Source: UBA1738 sp045577675 (GTDB lineage Bacteria; Bacillota; Clostridia; UBA1381). From it: a DNA stretch of 32,023 nucleotides. Position numbers and translations under genes: made by a program. The stretch is from the NCBI GenBank assembly GCA_045577675.1, contig JAZNIV010000050.1:1-32023 (forward strand), written 5' to 3'. Below the pieces are notes generated by a model that worked only from the letters and a program-made list of their open reading frames with translations, made no database searches and was not told the DNA's origin. Below, piece by piece: positions 7,283-15,195 of the stretch (position 1 is the first letter of the stretch; each line of letters begins with the position of its first letter).

Positions 7283-10200
7283 TTAGTTTACTTCTGCCGC
7301 CTCTCTTGGTTTTTGCGAAACCTTCAAAATATTTCTTGCTCTCCGCTCTTCTTCCTCCGCCTGTTTTTCAAGCTTTTCAAATGCAACAGCAATCATCAGC
7401 TTAATTCTGTTAAGCTGGTTAACCTCGCTCGCACCCGGGTCGTAGTCTACAGCAACAATGTTACTTTCAGGGTATTGTCGGCGGATTTCCTTAATTACAC
7501 CCTTTCCCGTTACATGGTTAGGCAGGCACGCAAAGGGCTGAACACAGGCGATGTTTGTAACACCATGTTCAATCAGCTCTATCATTTCTCCTGTTAAAAA
7601 CCAACCTTCGCCTGTGGTATGTCCAAGCTTTAGTATGCTTTTAGCACCCTCGGCAATTTTTGATATATGGGATGGTGCACGCTCTCTATACCTCGGGCTG
7701 TTAAGAAGTGCGTTCTTCATATGCTTTCTGTAGCTTTCAAGCAAGCTTATACCCAAATTGGCTATATCTGCAGATAACTTTTTCGCACCAAGCTGTTCAT
7801 ACTTAAAGTTAGAATTGTAGAAACAGTACATCAAAAAGTCTAAAAGCCCCGGCATAACCGCCTCGCCGCCTTCTTTTTCGATAACCTCGGCTATATTGTT
7901 ATTTGCATCAGGATGAAATTTAACCAAAATCTCACCAACTATTCCAACCTGTGGTTTTCTCCTGTTCATATCGGCAGGAATTGCATTAAAATCAGTAACA
8001 ATCCTGTCTATCGTTTTTTTGTAGCTAAACCTTTTCTTCTGCACAAGCTGAGCATAAACCTCACCAATCCACTTACGGTAAAGCTTTTCTGTCTGTCCCT
8101 TTTTAAACTCGTACGGACGTGTTGCTAAAAGCAACGTCATCAGCAAATCTCCTATAATACAAGTCTTTACAAGGTCTTTCACAAGCCCTAAGGTAAGTTT
8201 AAAGCCGGGATTATTTTCAAGCCCGGAAAGATTAAGGCTTAAAACCGGCACCTGCTCATAGCCGGCTTCCTTTAATGCCTTCCTCAAAAATGCAATGTAA
8301 TTAGTGGCACGGCAGCCTCCCCCTGTCTGAGTTATCATCAGAGTTGTATTATCAGGGTCACACTTGCCTTCAGTAAATGCATTTATAAGCTGACCCACGA
8401 CCAAAATCGACGGATAACAGGCATCATTATTAACACTTTTAAGTCCTGCCTCAATATCTGAGGATGACACAGAATCCAGAACAATCGCATTATAGCCGTG
8501 TGCATTAAACACCGCTTCAAAAAGGCGGAAGTGCACCGGACTCATCTGTGGGAACACAAGTGTATGCCGCTTTTTTTCCTCTTTTGTAAATGGTATTTTG
8601 TTTATTGTATAAGGCTCAAGCTCCTGCGGAATAAAGTTATTTGCGTCACGTTCTCTGACAGCAGCCTTTAGCGAACGTATACGTATTCTTGCTGTTCCGA
8701 GGTTTGAAACCTCATCTATTTTGAGTGTAGTATAAATTCTCTGGTTCGACTGCAAAATTTCCTGCACCTGGTCGGTGGTAACTGCATCAAGTCCGCAGCC
8801 AAAGGAATTAAGCTGAACAAGCTCGAGGCGGTTATTCTTAATAACCTCTGCAGCAGCTTCATATAGCCTTGTATGATACGCCCACTGGTCAACCACACGT
8901 ATATCCCGCTTTAGCTTTCCCAGATGTGCAACAGAATCTTCGCTTAAAACGGCAAAGCCAAGAGAATTAATAAGGTGCGGAATACCGTGATTAATCTCAG
9001 GATCTATATGATATGGCCTTCCGGCAAGTACAATTCCTCTTTTGTTGTTTTCTTCAAGCCATAAAAGAGTTTCCTCTCCCTTTCGGCGAATATCCTCTTT
9101 ATAATTATTCAGCTCGTCAAATGCTTTACCAGCGGCATTTTTTACCTCTGCAAAGGTAACACCAAAGTCTTTTAAGGTGTTATACATCTGCTTTTCAAAG
9201 GAGGCTCTGTCCGAGAGGTTAATAAACGGGTACATATAATTAATATCCGGGCTTTTAAGCTCCTCCACGTTGTTTCGTATAACCTCCGGATAAGATGTAA
9301 CAATCGGGCAGTTATAGTGATTTCCTGCCTCGGGGTATTCTACTCTTTCGTACGGCACACAGGGATAGAAAATGTTCTTTATTCCCATTTCAAGTAAGCT
9401 CTTTATGTGTCCGTGAACCAATTTTGCAGGATAACATGCAGACTCAGACGGAATGGAATCAATTCCCTTTTCATAAACAGTATGCGATGACCGCTCCGAA
9501 ATCTGTACCGAAAAACCAAGCTCGGTAAAGAATGTAAACCAAAGCGGATAGTTTTCATAAACATTCAGAACTCTCGGAATACCGATAGCTCCTCTTGGAG
9601 CTTTTTCATTATCAATCGGTGTATATAAAAATGTACGGTCATATTTATATTGGAATAAATCCGGATATGTATTCTCCGCCTCTTTTATTCCTGCTCCCTT
9701 TTCACAGCGATTGCCGGAGATAAACCTTCTTCCGTCAGAAAAGGTCGTAACAGTAAGTTGACATCGGTTTGAGCATTTTCCGCACCTGACTAAGCTGCCG
9801 TTATAATTAAAATTATCAATTTCATCAAGTCTTAAAATATCTGCCCGTTTCCCTGTATATCTCTCTTTTGCGATAAGTGCCGAGCCGAACGCACCCATAA
9901 GTCCTGCAATATCAGGACGAACAACCTTCTTTTTCGACACCAGCTCAAATGCACGCAAAATTGCATTGTTATTAAAGGTACCGCCCTGAACAACCACCTT
10001 TTCACCCATAAGCTCGGGGTCTCTTAGCTTTATAACCTTATAAAGAGCATTACGTACAACCGAATAGGAAAGCCCTGCCGATATATCGCCTACAGTAGCA
10101 CCTTCCTTTTGTGCCTGTTTAACACGTGAATTCATAAATACGGTACACCTTGTACCCAAATCAACAGGATTTTTACCTGCAAGTGCTTCTTCTGCAAAGT

Positions 10201-11584
10201 CCTCAGAGGAATATCCAAGCCCCTCGGCAAAGGTCTGGATAAATGAGCCGCATCCTGATGAGCAAGCCTCGTTCAGCATAATTGAGTCAATCACGCCGTC
10301 ACGGATTTTCATACACTTCATATCCTGGCCACCGATGTCGATAATAAAATCAACGCCGGGCCTGAAAAAATCTGCCGCCTTATAGTGAGCAATAGTTTCA
10401 ATTTCTCCCTCCGGAATACGGAATGCTGTTTTCATAAGCTCCTCTCCGTAGCCCGTACAGCAGGCATTGGCAATAAAAGCCTCCTTAGGAAGCTTAGTAT
10501 ATAACTCTTTTAAAATCCTGAGGCCCATAACAATTGGGCTTGCTTCATTTTTAGAATAATAGTCAAACAAAATTCTGCCGCTATCATCAATCAATACAGC
10601 CTTAATTGTAGTTGAACCTATATCAAGTCCTAAAAAGGTTTCTCCTCTTGCACTCTCAATGTCGCCACGCACTGCCTTTGCCCTTTTATGGCGTTCAAAG
10701 AACTTTGCCCTTTCCGTTGCGTCCTTAAAAAGAGGCCGCATACGTGTAACTTCCGTATCAACATCAGGTGCACTCTTTAATATATCAATAAGTCCTCCAA
10801 GATTACGGCTTTCATTGTTTCGCACAAGTGCAGCTCCCATAGCTATGTAAAGCTGTGCATTATCCGGTACGGTAAAGCTTTCGGCAGTACTTTTAAGTGT
10901 ATTTTCAAACTGTCTGCGAAGCTGAGGAAGAAAATGCAGCGGTCCGCCCAGAAATACAATATTTCCTTTTATTTGCCTTCCCTGTGCCAGGCCCGAAATA
11001 GTCTGATTAACTACCGCCTGCAAAATTGATGCAGCTATATCTTCACGTTTTGCACCTTCATTTAAAAGCGGCTGAACATCTGATTTTGCAAACACTCCGC
11101 AGCGTGCAGCAATCGGATATATGTTTTCATGCTTTTCCGCAAGCTCATTAAGTCCTGTAGCATCAGTTTTTAAAAGAATCGACATCTGGTCTATAAAGGA
11201 GCCGGTTCCACCTGCACAGGTACCGTTCATTCGCTGCTCAAGTCCGCCGGATAAATACAGAATCTTCGCGTCCTCACCGCCAAGCTCAATGACAACATCG
11301 GTATCAGGCAAAAACTCGCTAACCGCCTGCTTTGTAGCAATTACCTCCTGAACAAATTCAAGGTCAAGAAGCTTAGATAAAAGAAGTCCTCCCGAGCCTG
11401 TAACGGTAACGCTAAGCGAAATATCTCCCAGCTTCTGCATCACCATTTCAAACAGGGAAATTACTGTACTTTGTATATCTGAATAGTGACGCATATACTC
11501 TGCAAACACTGCTTTGTTATTCTCGTCAAGAACCACAGCCTTAACTGTTGTAGAGCCTACGTCCACTCCCATTTTCAACTTCAT
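7283..11584 (-). CDS. Giant 2-hydroxyacyl-CoA dehydratase activase-related protein
   Basis: About 1433 residues joining two activator modules to dehydratase-like domains. Activators of this family (HgdC/BcrA type) are ATP-dependent [4Fe-4S] reductases that push a low-potential electron into a dehydratase or related iron-sulfur enzyme. Module 1 (about 3-260) has DVGSTT and Cys in GTCAGGTGSF and ARCGVF. Module 2 (about 315-570) has DIGSTT and Cys in CSSGCGSF and TRCTVF. A Cys cluster follows (CGKCSNRC...NRCEKG, near 605-635), then a DUF2229/HgdB-like region (ESACYPAK, YPCVPYE) and a long C-terminal part with GRPYHIDPEINHG, NDACYP, GGGCRATNY and PFACLPNH. I start at the ATG at 11584 because GAGGTG is 6 nt before it; the in-frame GTG at 11593 is part of that ribosome site. 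The substrate is unknown. No separate dehydratase subunits are nearby. Confidence 0.9.
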   Translation of the reverse strand: MKLKMGVDVGSTTVKAVVLDENNKAVFAEYMRHYSDIQSTVISLFEMVMQKLGDISLSVTVTGSGGLLLSKLLDLEFVQEVIATKQAVSEFLPDTDVVIELGGEDAKILYLSGGLEQRMNGTCAGGTGSFIDQMSILLKTDATGLNELAEKHENIYPIAARCGVFAKSDVQPLLNEGAKREDIAASILQAVVNQTISGLAQGRQIKGNIVFLGGPLHFLPQLRRQFENTLKSTAESFTVPDNAQLYIAMGAALVRNNESRNLGGLIDILKSAPDVDTEVTRMRPLFKDATERAKFFERHKRAKAVRGDIESARGETFLGLDIGSTTIKAVLIDDSGRILFDYYSKNEASPIVMGLRILKELYTKLPKEAFIANACCTGYGEELMKTAFRIPEGEIETIAHYKAADFFRPGVDFIIDIGGQDMKCMKIRDGVIDSIMLNEACSSGCGSFIQTFAEGLGYSSEDFAEEALAGKNPVDLGTRCTVFMNSRVKQAQKEGATVGDISAGLSYSVVRNALYKVIKLRDPELMGEKVVVQGGTFNNNAILRAFELVSKKKVVRPDIAGLMGAFGSALIAKERYTGKRADILRLDEIDNFNYNGSLVRCGKCSNRCQLTVTTFSDGRRFISGNRCEKGAGIKEAENTYPDLFQYKYDRTFLYTPIDNEKAPRGAIGIPRVLNVYENYPLWFTFFTELGFSVQISERSSHTVYEKGIDSIPSESACYPAKLVHGHIKSLLEMGIKNIFYPCVPYERVEYPEAGNHYNCPIVTSYPEVIRNNVEELKSPDINYMYPFINLSDRASFEKQMYNTLKDFGVTFAEVKNAAGKAFDELNNYKEDIRRKGEETLLWLEENNKRGIVLAGRPYHIDPEINHGIPHLINSLGFAVLSEDSVAHLGKLKRDIRVVDQWAYHTRLYEAAAEVIKNNRLELVQLNSFGCGLDAVTTDQVQEILQSNQRIYTTLKIDEVSNLGTARIRIRSLKAAVRERDANNFIPQELEPYTINKIPFTKEEKKRHTLVFPQMSPVHFRLFEAVFNAHGYNAIVLDSVSSSDIEAGLKSVNNDACYPSILVVGQLINAFTEGKCDPDNTTLMITQTGGGCRATNYIAFLRKALKEAGYEQVPVLSLNLSGLENNPGFKLTLGLVKDLVKTCIIGDLLMTLLLATRPYEFKKGQTEKLYRKWIGEVYAQLVQKKRFSYKKTIDRIVTDFNAIPADMNRRKPQVGIVGEILVKFHPDANNNIAEVIEKEGGEAVMPGLLDFLMYCFYNSNFKYEQLGAKKLSADIANLGISLLESYRKHMKNALLNSPRYRERAPSHISKIAEGAKSILKLGHTTGEGWFLTGEMIELIEHGVTNIACVQPFACLPNHVTGKGVIKEIRRQYPESNIVAVDYDPGASEVNQLNRIKLMIAVAFEKLEKQAEEEERRARNILKVSQKPREAAEVN

Positions 11585-11608
11585 TTCTGTCACCTCAATT
11601 CACTTCTT

Positions 11609-11653
11609 ATTATAGTAATTTTACGTCGCTTAGTCAAGTTAAAAAATTAACAA
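11609..11653 (-). promoter_or_regulatory. Promoter of the giant activase gene with Rex-like operator
   Basis: Minus strand TTGACT (11637-11632), 17 bp, TATAAT (11614-11609). Directly upstream and overlapping the -35 by two bases is TTGTTAA-TTTT-TTAACTT (11653-11636), matching the Rex consensus TTGTTAA-N4-TTAACAA at 12 of 14 fixed positions. Rex is an NADH/NAD-sensing repressor of fermentative and electron-consuming genes in Clostridia. The promoter is clear; the Rex site is inference. Confidence 0.65.
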
Positions 11654-11785
11654 ATTTCTAAATAATAACTTAAAATATGACAAAATTTTGCTCTGCAAAC
11701 CTCCGCATACTCGTCAAATAGAAAATGTGAAATTTACTTTTTTAGCGTATACTTTTATTAAATTTCTGTAAACTTTTATATTTAC

Positions 11786-11814
11786 TTGAAAATCAAGGCA
11801 AATCGTGTTATAAT
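11786..11814 (+). promoter_or_regulatory. Promoter of the DUF975 gene
   Basis: TTGAAA (11786-11791), 17 bp, TATAAT (11809-11814), 26 bp before the ATG. The rest of 11594-11785 is AT-rich with no gene visible. Confidence 0.75.
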
Positions 11815-11840
11815 TACAAAAAGAAACGGAGGCTATAGCT

Positions 11841-12722
11841 ATGTTTGACAGAAAAATACTAAAAAACCGTGCAAAAACAGTTTTGTCGCGTTCCTTTCCG
11901 ACAAGTCTTTTGGCATGCTTTTTGGTTTCTCTTGCCGGCAGCGGCGGAGCAGGAATCAGTACAAGACAACTAGAGGGGCTAAACCTTGCAAATATGTCTA
12001 ACCTACGTATTGCAGCAATTTTTGCAGTTGCCGGTCTTTTAGTAATCGCAGGACTTGCATTCCTGATTTTAGTAACATCACCGCTTTCGGTGGGGCTTAA
12101 ATACTTTATGCTAAGGGCTGCAGACGGAGACGTACGTATAGAAAATCTTCTGTATCCGTTCAAGAACGGATATAAGAATATTATCTGGGTTCAGTTTGTG
12201 AAAAATCTTTATATAATTTTATGGTCGCTTGTAGGATTAATACCTCTTATAATCGGACTGTGGAAATTTGGATTATATGAAAAAATTCAGGAGCTTACCG
12301 CTAATATGAACGGCGAATCTCTCCTTCCTGCATTTACACTGCTTGCAATAATGAGCCTTCTGTCAGTTGTTACGCTGATTTTTTCAGTTCCCGGATTAAT
12401 TAAGGAGCTGCAGTATTCGATGGTTGAATATATTCTTGCCGACGACCCTTATATGCCAAGGAGTAAGGCAATCGGAAAGAGCAAAGAAATGATGGTTGGA
12501 AATAAGTGGGCACTCGTTAAGCTCGCATTCTCCTTTGCCGGCTGGTATATAGCCGCAAATATGTTTTGCTGTCTTGGGTCGATAGTGCTTCGTCCGTACA
12601 TCGAGGCAACCTATGCTCAGCTTTACTTAGAGCTTAGCGGACAAAACAAGGATTACTCAGACTATACTAATCCTCAGCCTAATAACCCTTTTGACGGTTT
12701 TAGTGGATTTGGCGGATTCTGA
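11841..12722 (+). CDS. DUF975-family membrane protein
   Basis: Integral membrane protein of 293 residues resembling the DUF975 family, common in Clostridia and of unknown function. It shows an N-terminal basic stretch (FDRKILKNRAKTVL), hydrophobic segments near 25-40, 57-82, 110-140, 168-190 and 220-250, and a conserved-looking block near 193-220 (ELQYSMVEYILADDP, AIGKSKEMMVGNKW). The C-terminal tail is rich in Asn, Pro, Gly and Phe (PNNPFDGFSGFGGF). ACGGAGG lies upstream of the ATG. It is monocistronic, bounded by its own promoter and a perfect terminator. Confidence 0.8.
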   Translation: MFDRKILKNRAKTVLSRSFPTSLLACFLVSLAGSGGAGISTRQLEGLNLANMSNLRIAAIFAVAGLLVIAGLAFLILVTSPLSVGLKYFMLRAADGDVRIENLLYPFKNGYKNIIWVQFVKNLYIILWSLVGLIPLIIGLWKFGLYEKIQELTANMNGESLLPAFTLLAIMSLLSVVTLIFSVPGLIKELQYSMVEYILADDPYMPRSKAIGKSKEMMVGNKWALVKLAFSFAGWYIAANMFCCLGSIVLRPYIEATYAQLYLELSGQNKDYSDYTNPQPNNPFDGFSGFGGF

Positions 12723-12741
12723 TTTTTAATTATAAACAGAC

Positions 12742-12780
12742 AATGAGCATTGATATTACTCAATCAATGCTCATTTTTTC
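12742..12780 (+). terminator. Terminator of the DUF975 gene
   Basis: AATGAGCATTGA (12742-12753) pairs perfectly with TCAATGCTCATT (12764-12775), followed by a T-run. Confidence 0.93.
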
Positions 12781-12834
12781 TGTTCATTAAACTATGCTTT
12801 TTTATCTGTATCATAGGAATTATTCAGAAATTGT

Positions 12835-12863
12835 TTGACTTTTATACTTCTTTATGTTATAAT
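12835..12863 (+). promoter_or_regulatory. Promoter of tRNA-Pro
   Basis: TTGACT (12835-12840), 17 bp, TATAAT (12858-12863), 24 bp before the tRNA. Confidence 0.85.
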
Positions 12864-12887
12864 GCCATAGTGACAATTAAACATTTT

Positions 12888-12964
12888 CGGGATGTGGCTC
12901 AGCTTGGTAGAGTGCTTGAATGGGGTTCAAGAGGTCGCAAGTTCAAATCTTGTCATCCCGACCA
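12888..12964 (+). tRNA. tRNA-Pro(GGG)
   Basis: 77 nt with encoded CCA. Acceptor CGGGATG (12888-12894) pairs with CATCCCG (12954-12960); discriminator A. The D arm contains GCTCAGCTTGGTAGAGT. The anticodon stem CTTGA/TCAAG encloses loop ATGGGGT, giving anticodon GGG (reads CCC/CCU). The T arm contains GTTCAAATC. It has its own promoter and terminator. Confidence 0.95.
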
Positions 12965-12990
12965 CGTCGCAGCGGACTTCGCTGTGTTCA

Positions 12991-13020
12991 AAATACCCAC
13001 TCAATAGAGTGGGTATTTTT
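12991..13020 (+). terminator. Terminator of tRNA-Pro
   Basis: AAATACCCACTC (12991-13002), loop AATA, GAGTGGGTATTT (13007-13018), then more T. Perfect 12-bp stem; with A-rich DNA on the left it could also act leftward. Confidence 0.92.
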
Positions 13021-13171
13021 CGTTTGCTACGTCGCTGCTCCTTTTTCGTAAAAAGGCACGCTCGGCTTGCCTGTTCGTTTGTAAACGCACTCACGACGGC
13101 TCGCTATCGCTATCACCTTTTTACGAGAGTGCCTTCGGCACTGTTGCATCTATATTGTTCTGCATTGCCAG
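13021..13171. other. Hairpin-rich intergenic block, no gene seen
   Basis: About 150 bp between two terminators, visibly richer in G and C than the flanks. It contains a 10-bp inverted repeat, CGTAAAAAGG (13047-13056) and CCTTTTTACG (13116-13125), enclosing CGTTT-GT-AAACG, and next to it AGTGCC-TTC-GGCACT (about 13128-13142). ACGTCGC occurs here and also just after tRNA-Pro. It may be a decayed repeat element or a structured RNA; I recognise no class. Confidence 0.45.
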
Positions 13172-13208
13172 AAAAATGACAGTAATCAACGGATTGCTGT
13201 CATTTTTT
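13172..13208. terminator. Bidirectional hairpin terminator
   Basis: AAAAATGACAG (13172-13182) and CTGTCATTTTTT (13197-13208) with the stem extended by TAATC/GATTG around loop AACG. A- and T-runs on both sides. Backs up the tRNA-Gln terminator leftward and could end rightward read-through from tRNA-Pro. Confidence 0.85.
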
Positions 13209-13212
13209 GTAT

Positions 13213-13248
13213 AAAAAAAAGCCGAAGCAAAGCGAACTTTACTTCGAC
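13213..13248 (-). terminator. Terminator of the tRNA-Leu/tRNA-Gln operon
   Basis: Minus strand GTCGAAGTAAAG, loop TTCG, CTTTGCTTCGGC (13248-13221; 12 bp with two G-U pairs), then eight T (13220-13213). It begins 2 nt after the CCA end of tRNA-Gln. Confidence 0.93.
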
Positions 13249-13249
13249 G

Positions 13250-13323
13250 TGGCAGCGGGAACAGGATTCGAACCCGTACAGAGTGAGTCAGAGTCACTAG
13301 TGCTACCATTACACCATCCCGCT
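13250..13323 (-). tRNA. tRNA-Gln(CTG)
   Basis: 74 nt including encoded CCA. Acceptor AGCGGGA/TCCCGCT, discriminator G. The D arm contains GTGTAATGGTAGCAC. The anticodon stem AGTGA/TCACT encloses CTCTGAC, giving anticodon CTG (reads CAG). The T arm contains GGTTCGAATCC. Second gene of a leftward two-tRNA operon. Confidence 0.94.
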
Positions 13324-13338
13324 ATATTGAAGTTATGT

Positions 13339-13423
13339 TGGTGCGAGGGACGAGACTTGAACTCGCAAGGTAAAAACCACACGCCCCTCAAACGTGCGCG
13401 TCTGCCAATTCCGCCACCCTCGC
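13339..13423 (-). tRNA. tRNA-Leu(GAG)
   Basis: 85 nt including CCA, with the long variable arm of a class II tRNA. Acceptor GCGAGGG/CCCTCGC, discriminator A. The anticodon stem CACGT/GCGTG encloses TTGAGGG, giving anticodon GAG (reads CUC/CUU). The T arm contains AGTTCAAGTCT. First gene of the operon, 15 nt before tRNA-Gln. Confidence 0.94.
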
Positions 13424-13440
13424 CTATTCACAACTTCATT

Positions 13441-13469
13441 ATTATAACAAATTATTTCCCGTTTGTCAA
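13441..13469 (-). promoter_or_regulatory. Promoter of the tRNA-Leu/tRNA-Gln operon
   Basis: Perfect consensus on the minus strand: TTGACA (13469-13464), 17 bp, TATAAT (13446-13441), 17 bp before tRNA-Leu. Confidence 0.9.
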
Positions 13470-13498
13470 TAATTATTTTAAAAATTTTATATTATATT

Positions 13499-14290
13499 TT
13501 AAAATTTTATATATTTAAGCCAATTTATAAGAAGTCTGCCCCATTGTGTTACATGTTTCGAAATTAAATCATCACCTGTTGCAAGACCAAGTCCGTGATG
13601 TCCTTCCGGAAAAATATGACATTCAACCGAGCCACCGACTGTTTTTAAGCGTCTTGCATAGTCGAGGGTATTAATTACATTCACGCAGTCATCACTGAAG
13701 GTATGCCAGATAAATGCCTTTGGCGTTTTTGCAGTCGCAATAAGGTCAGGGGATAATTCCTCTCCCATTTCTACCTGTTTTTCAGCAAGCAAGTTCTGTC
13801 CTGAACCAAGATGTCCAATTCCTTTTCCTAAAAGCTTTATAACAGGATAGCATAAAATCTGTGCGTTTGGAATGAAATCTTCGTTATCTATTTCATCTAA
13901 TCCTTCAAACTCAATCGGTTCATAATATGTAGATGTCATTGCGGCAAGGTGTCCGCCTGCTGAAGATCCCATTATAGCCACCTTATTTTTGTCAATTCCG
14001 TATTTTTCCGCGTTATATCTTACATACCGGATTGCCCTGCGCGCATCTAAAAGCGGCAACGGAAAACGGTGCGGCGAAACACGGTAGTCCACAACAAACG
14101 CAGTAATTCCATTGTCTGCCAAAAATTCTGCATAGTCCTTTCCTTCATGCTCTGCACGCACTGCATATCCGCCTCCGGGACAAATAACAACCGCCACATC
14201 AGAGGTTTTGTTTTCCGGCACATATGCCGTAAGCATAGGTGTTTCTTCACACATCCCCGGGACATTTTCCCATAATTTTATCTTTTCCAT
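13499..14290 (-). CDS. Alpha/beta hydrolase, acetyl-esterase type
   Basis: 263 residues, of the Aes/BD-FAE-like group of carboxylesterases that remove acetyl or other acyl groups from small esters or glycans. Visible: oxyanion-hole segment CPGGGY (37-42), nucleophile Ser110 in GSSAGG, an acid at Asp200 or Asp201 in FSDDCVNV, and His231 in EGHHG. No signal peptide, so the enzyme is cytoplasmic and would act on imported substrates. GGAG lies 8 nt before the ATG. The gene ends in very AT-rich DNA with no clear terminator, just before the tRNA-Leu promoter. Substrate unknown. Confidence 0.88.
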   Translation of the reverse strand: MEKIKLWENVPGMCEETPMLTAYVPENKTSDVAVVICPGGGYAVRAEHEGKDYAEFLADNGITAFVVDYRVSPHRFPLPLLDARRAIRYVRYNAEKYGIDKNKVAIMGSSAGGHLAAMTSTYYEPIEFEGLDEIDNEDFIPNAQILCYPVIKLLGKGIGHLGSGQNLLAEKQVEMGEELSPDLIATAKTPKAFIWHTFSDDCVNVINTLDYARRLKTVGGSVECHIFPEGHHGLGLATGDDLISKHVTQWGRLLINWLKYIKF

Positions 14291-14345
14291 TTAATCATCT
14301 CCAAATGTATTTTTGTTAATTATGCATGCTCCGACAAGCCGCCCA

Positions 14346-15053
14346 CTAACGTTCTTTATAATAATTAATTTGTTCAAATATATCGGAATTTGGTTCCTGG
14401 ATACACAAGCTGACTTCTTTTGCGTTTTTGATATATTCACCAAGCTCACAGCTATTGGTTATGGTGTCTGGCAAATACATTCCGCACTTAGGTCGATAGG
14501 TATCTCCGTGGAAATCTCCGCCACAAGTTACAGCCAATCCGTTTTCTCTTACAATACTCAATATTTCATTTGAATGTGAATTGTTATATAGTGGGTGACA
14601 ATTAATTTCAACACCATCTAAAAGGTTCGTCTTCAAAACTGTTGTACCATTCCTGAAAGGGTGCGCTTGTATAAGCACACCATTGTACTCTTTCACTGCA
14701 GCATATAGCTCTTCATGGGTATAATCAAATACTAGAGAGTGACTTGTAAGAAATTCCTTATCAACTCCGTAAATCAGCATATGCACATTAGGATAAAGCT
14801 CCATCGTAACCTCAATCCCAAAAAACACTTTCATCCCTAATTGCTCGCCAAGAGCTTTGGTAGAATAAAATTCTTCTATATATTTCTCTACAAAGCTATT
14901 TACCCCTTCTGTACCGATATAATTTTTTTGATAATGATTGGTTAGCACTATACCATCAATTCCTGTTTCATATGCAAATTCTAAAATCTTAGAACCCGGA
15001 TAACGGCAGCATCGACTTATCCCGGAAGTGTGTGCATGTAAATCAATTAACAT
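14346..15053 (-). CDS. PHP-domain metal-dependent phosphoesterase
   Basis: 235 residues with the polymerase-and-histidinol-phosphatase (PHP) fold, a metal-binding TIM-like barrel acting on phosphoesters. Motifs: HAHTSG with His6 and His8, TNHY near 39, QAHPFR in the middle and DFHGD near the C-terminus, supplying the usual His/Asp metal ligands. No DNA polymerase or other domain is attached. GGGGAG lies before the ATG with normal spacing. Natural substrate not predictable; a small phosphorylated metabolite or short nucleotide is likely. Confidence 0.87.
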   Translation of the reverse strand: MLIDLHAHTSGISRCCRYPGSKILEFAYETGIDGIVLTNHYQKNYIGTEGVNSFVEKYIEEFYSTKALGEQLGMKVFFGIEVTMELYPNVHMLIYGVDKEFLTSHSLVFDYTHEELYAAVKEYNGVLIQAHPFRNGTTVLKTNLLDGVEINCHPLYNNSHSNEILSIVRENGLAVTCGGDFHGDTYRPKCGMYLPDTITNSCELGEYIKNAKEVSLCIQEPNSDIFEQINYYKER

Positions 15054-15153
15054 TTTTTCTCCCCAAGTAATTTTATAAAGATTATATTGTTTTGTCGATC
15101 TAAGACCAAAAAGGAAATGTTTTCAATATAGGCAATAAAATCCACTTTAAAAC

Positions 15154-15171
15154 ATTGATATGACTATCAAT
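15154..15171. repeat. Short inverted repeat between the SDR and PHP genes
   Basis: ATTGATA (15154-15160), TGAC, TATCAAT (15165-15171). Perfect 7-bp arms, AT-rich, 25 bp beyond the SDR stop. Could be a weak leftward terminator or an operator; no good T-run follows on the minus strand. Confidence 0.4.
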
Positions 15172-15195
15172 TTATTTATTCACCACAAGACATAT

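Noticed and set aside
11714..12163. 149-codon minus-strand ORF over the DUF975 gene start
   Set aside because: Covers the promoter and N-terminus of a supported gene in antisense; no family features.
13250..13423. Integrated element using tRNA-Leu or tRNA-Gln as attachment site
   Set aside because: No integrase, no repeated tRNA end and no foreign genes beside them.
12750..13518. ORFs overlapping the tRNA region on both strands
   Set aside because: They read through three tRNA genes and several terminators.
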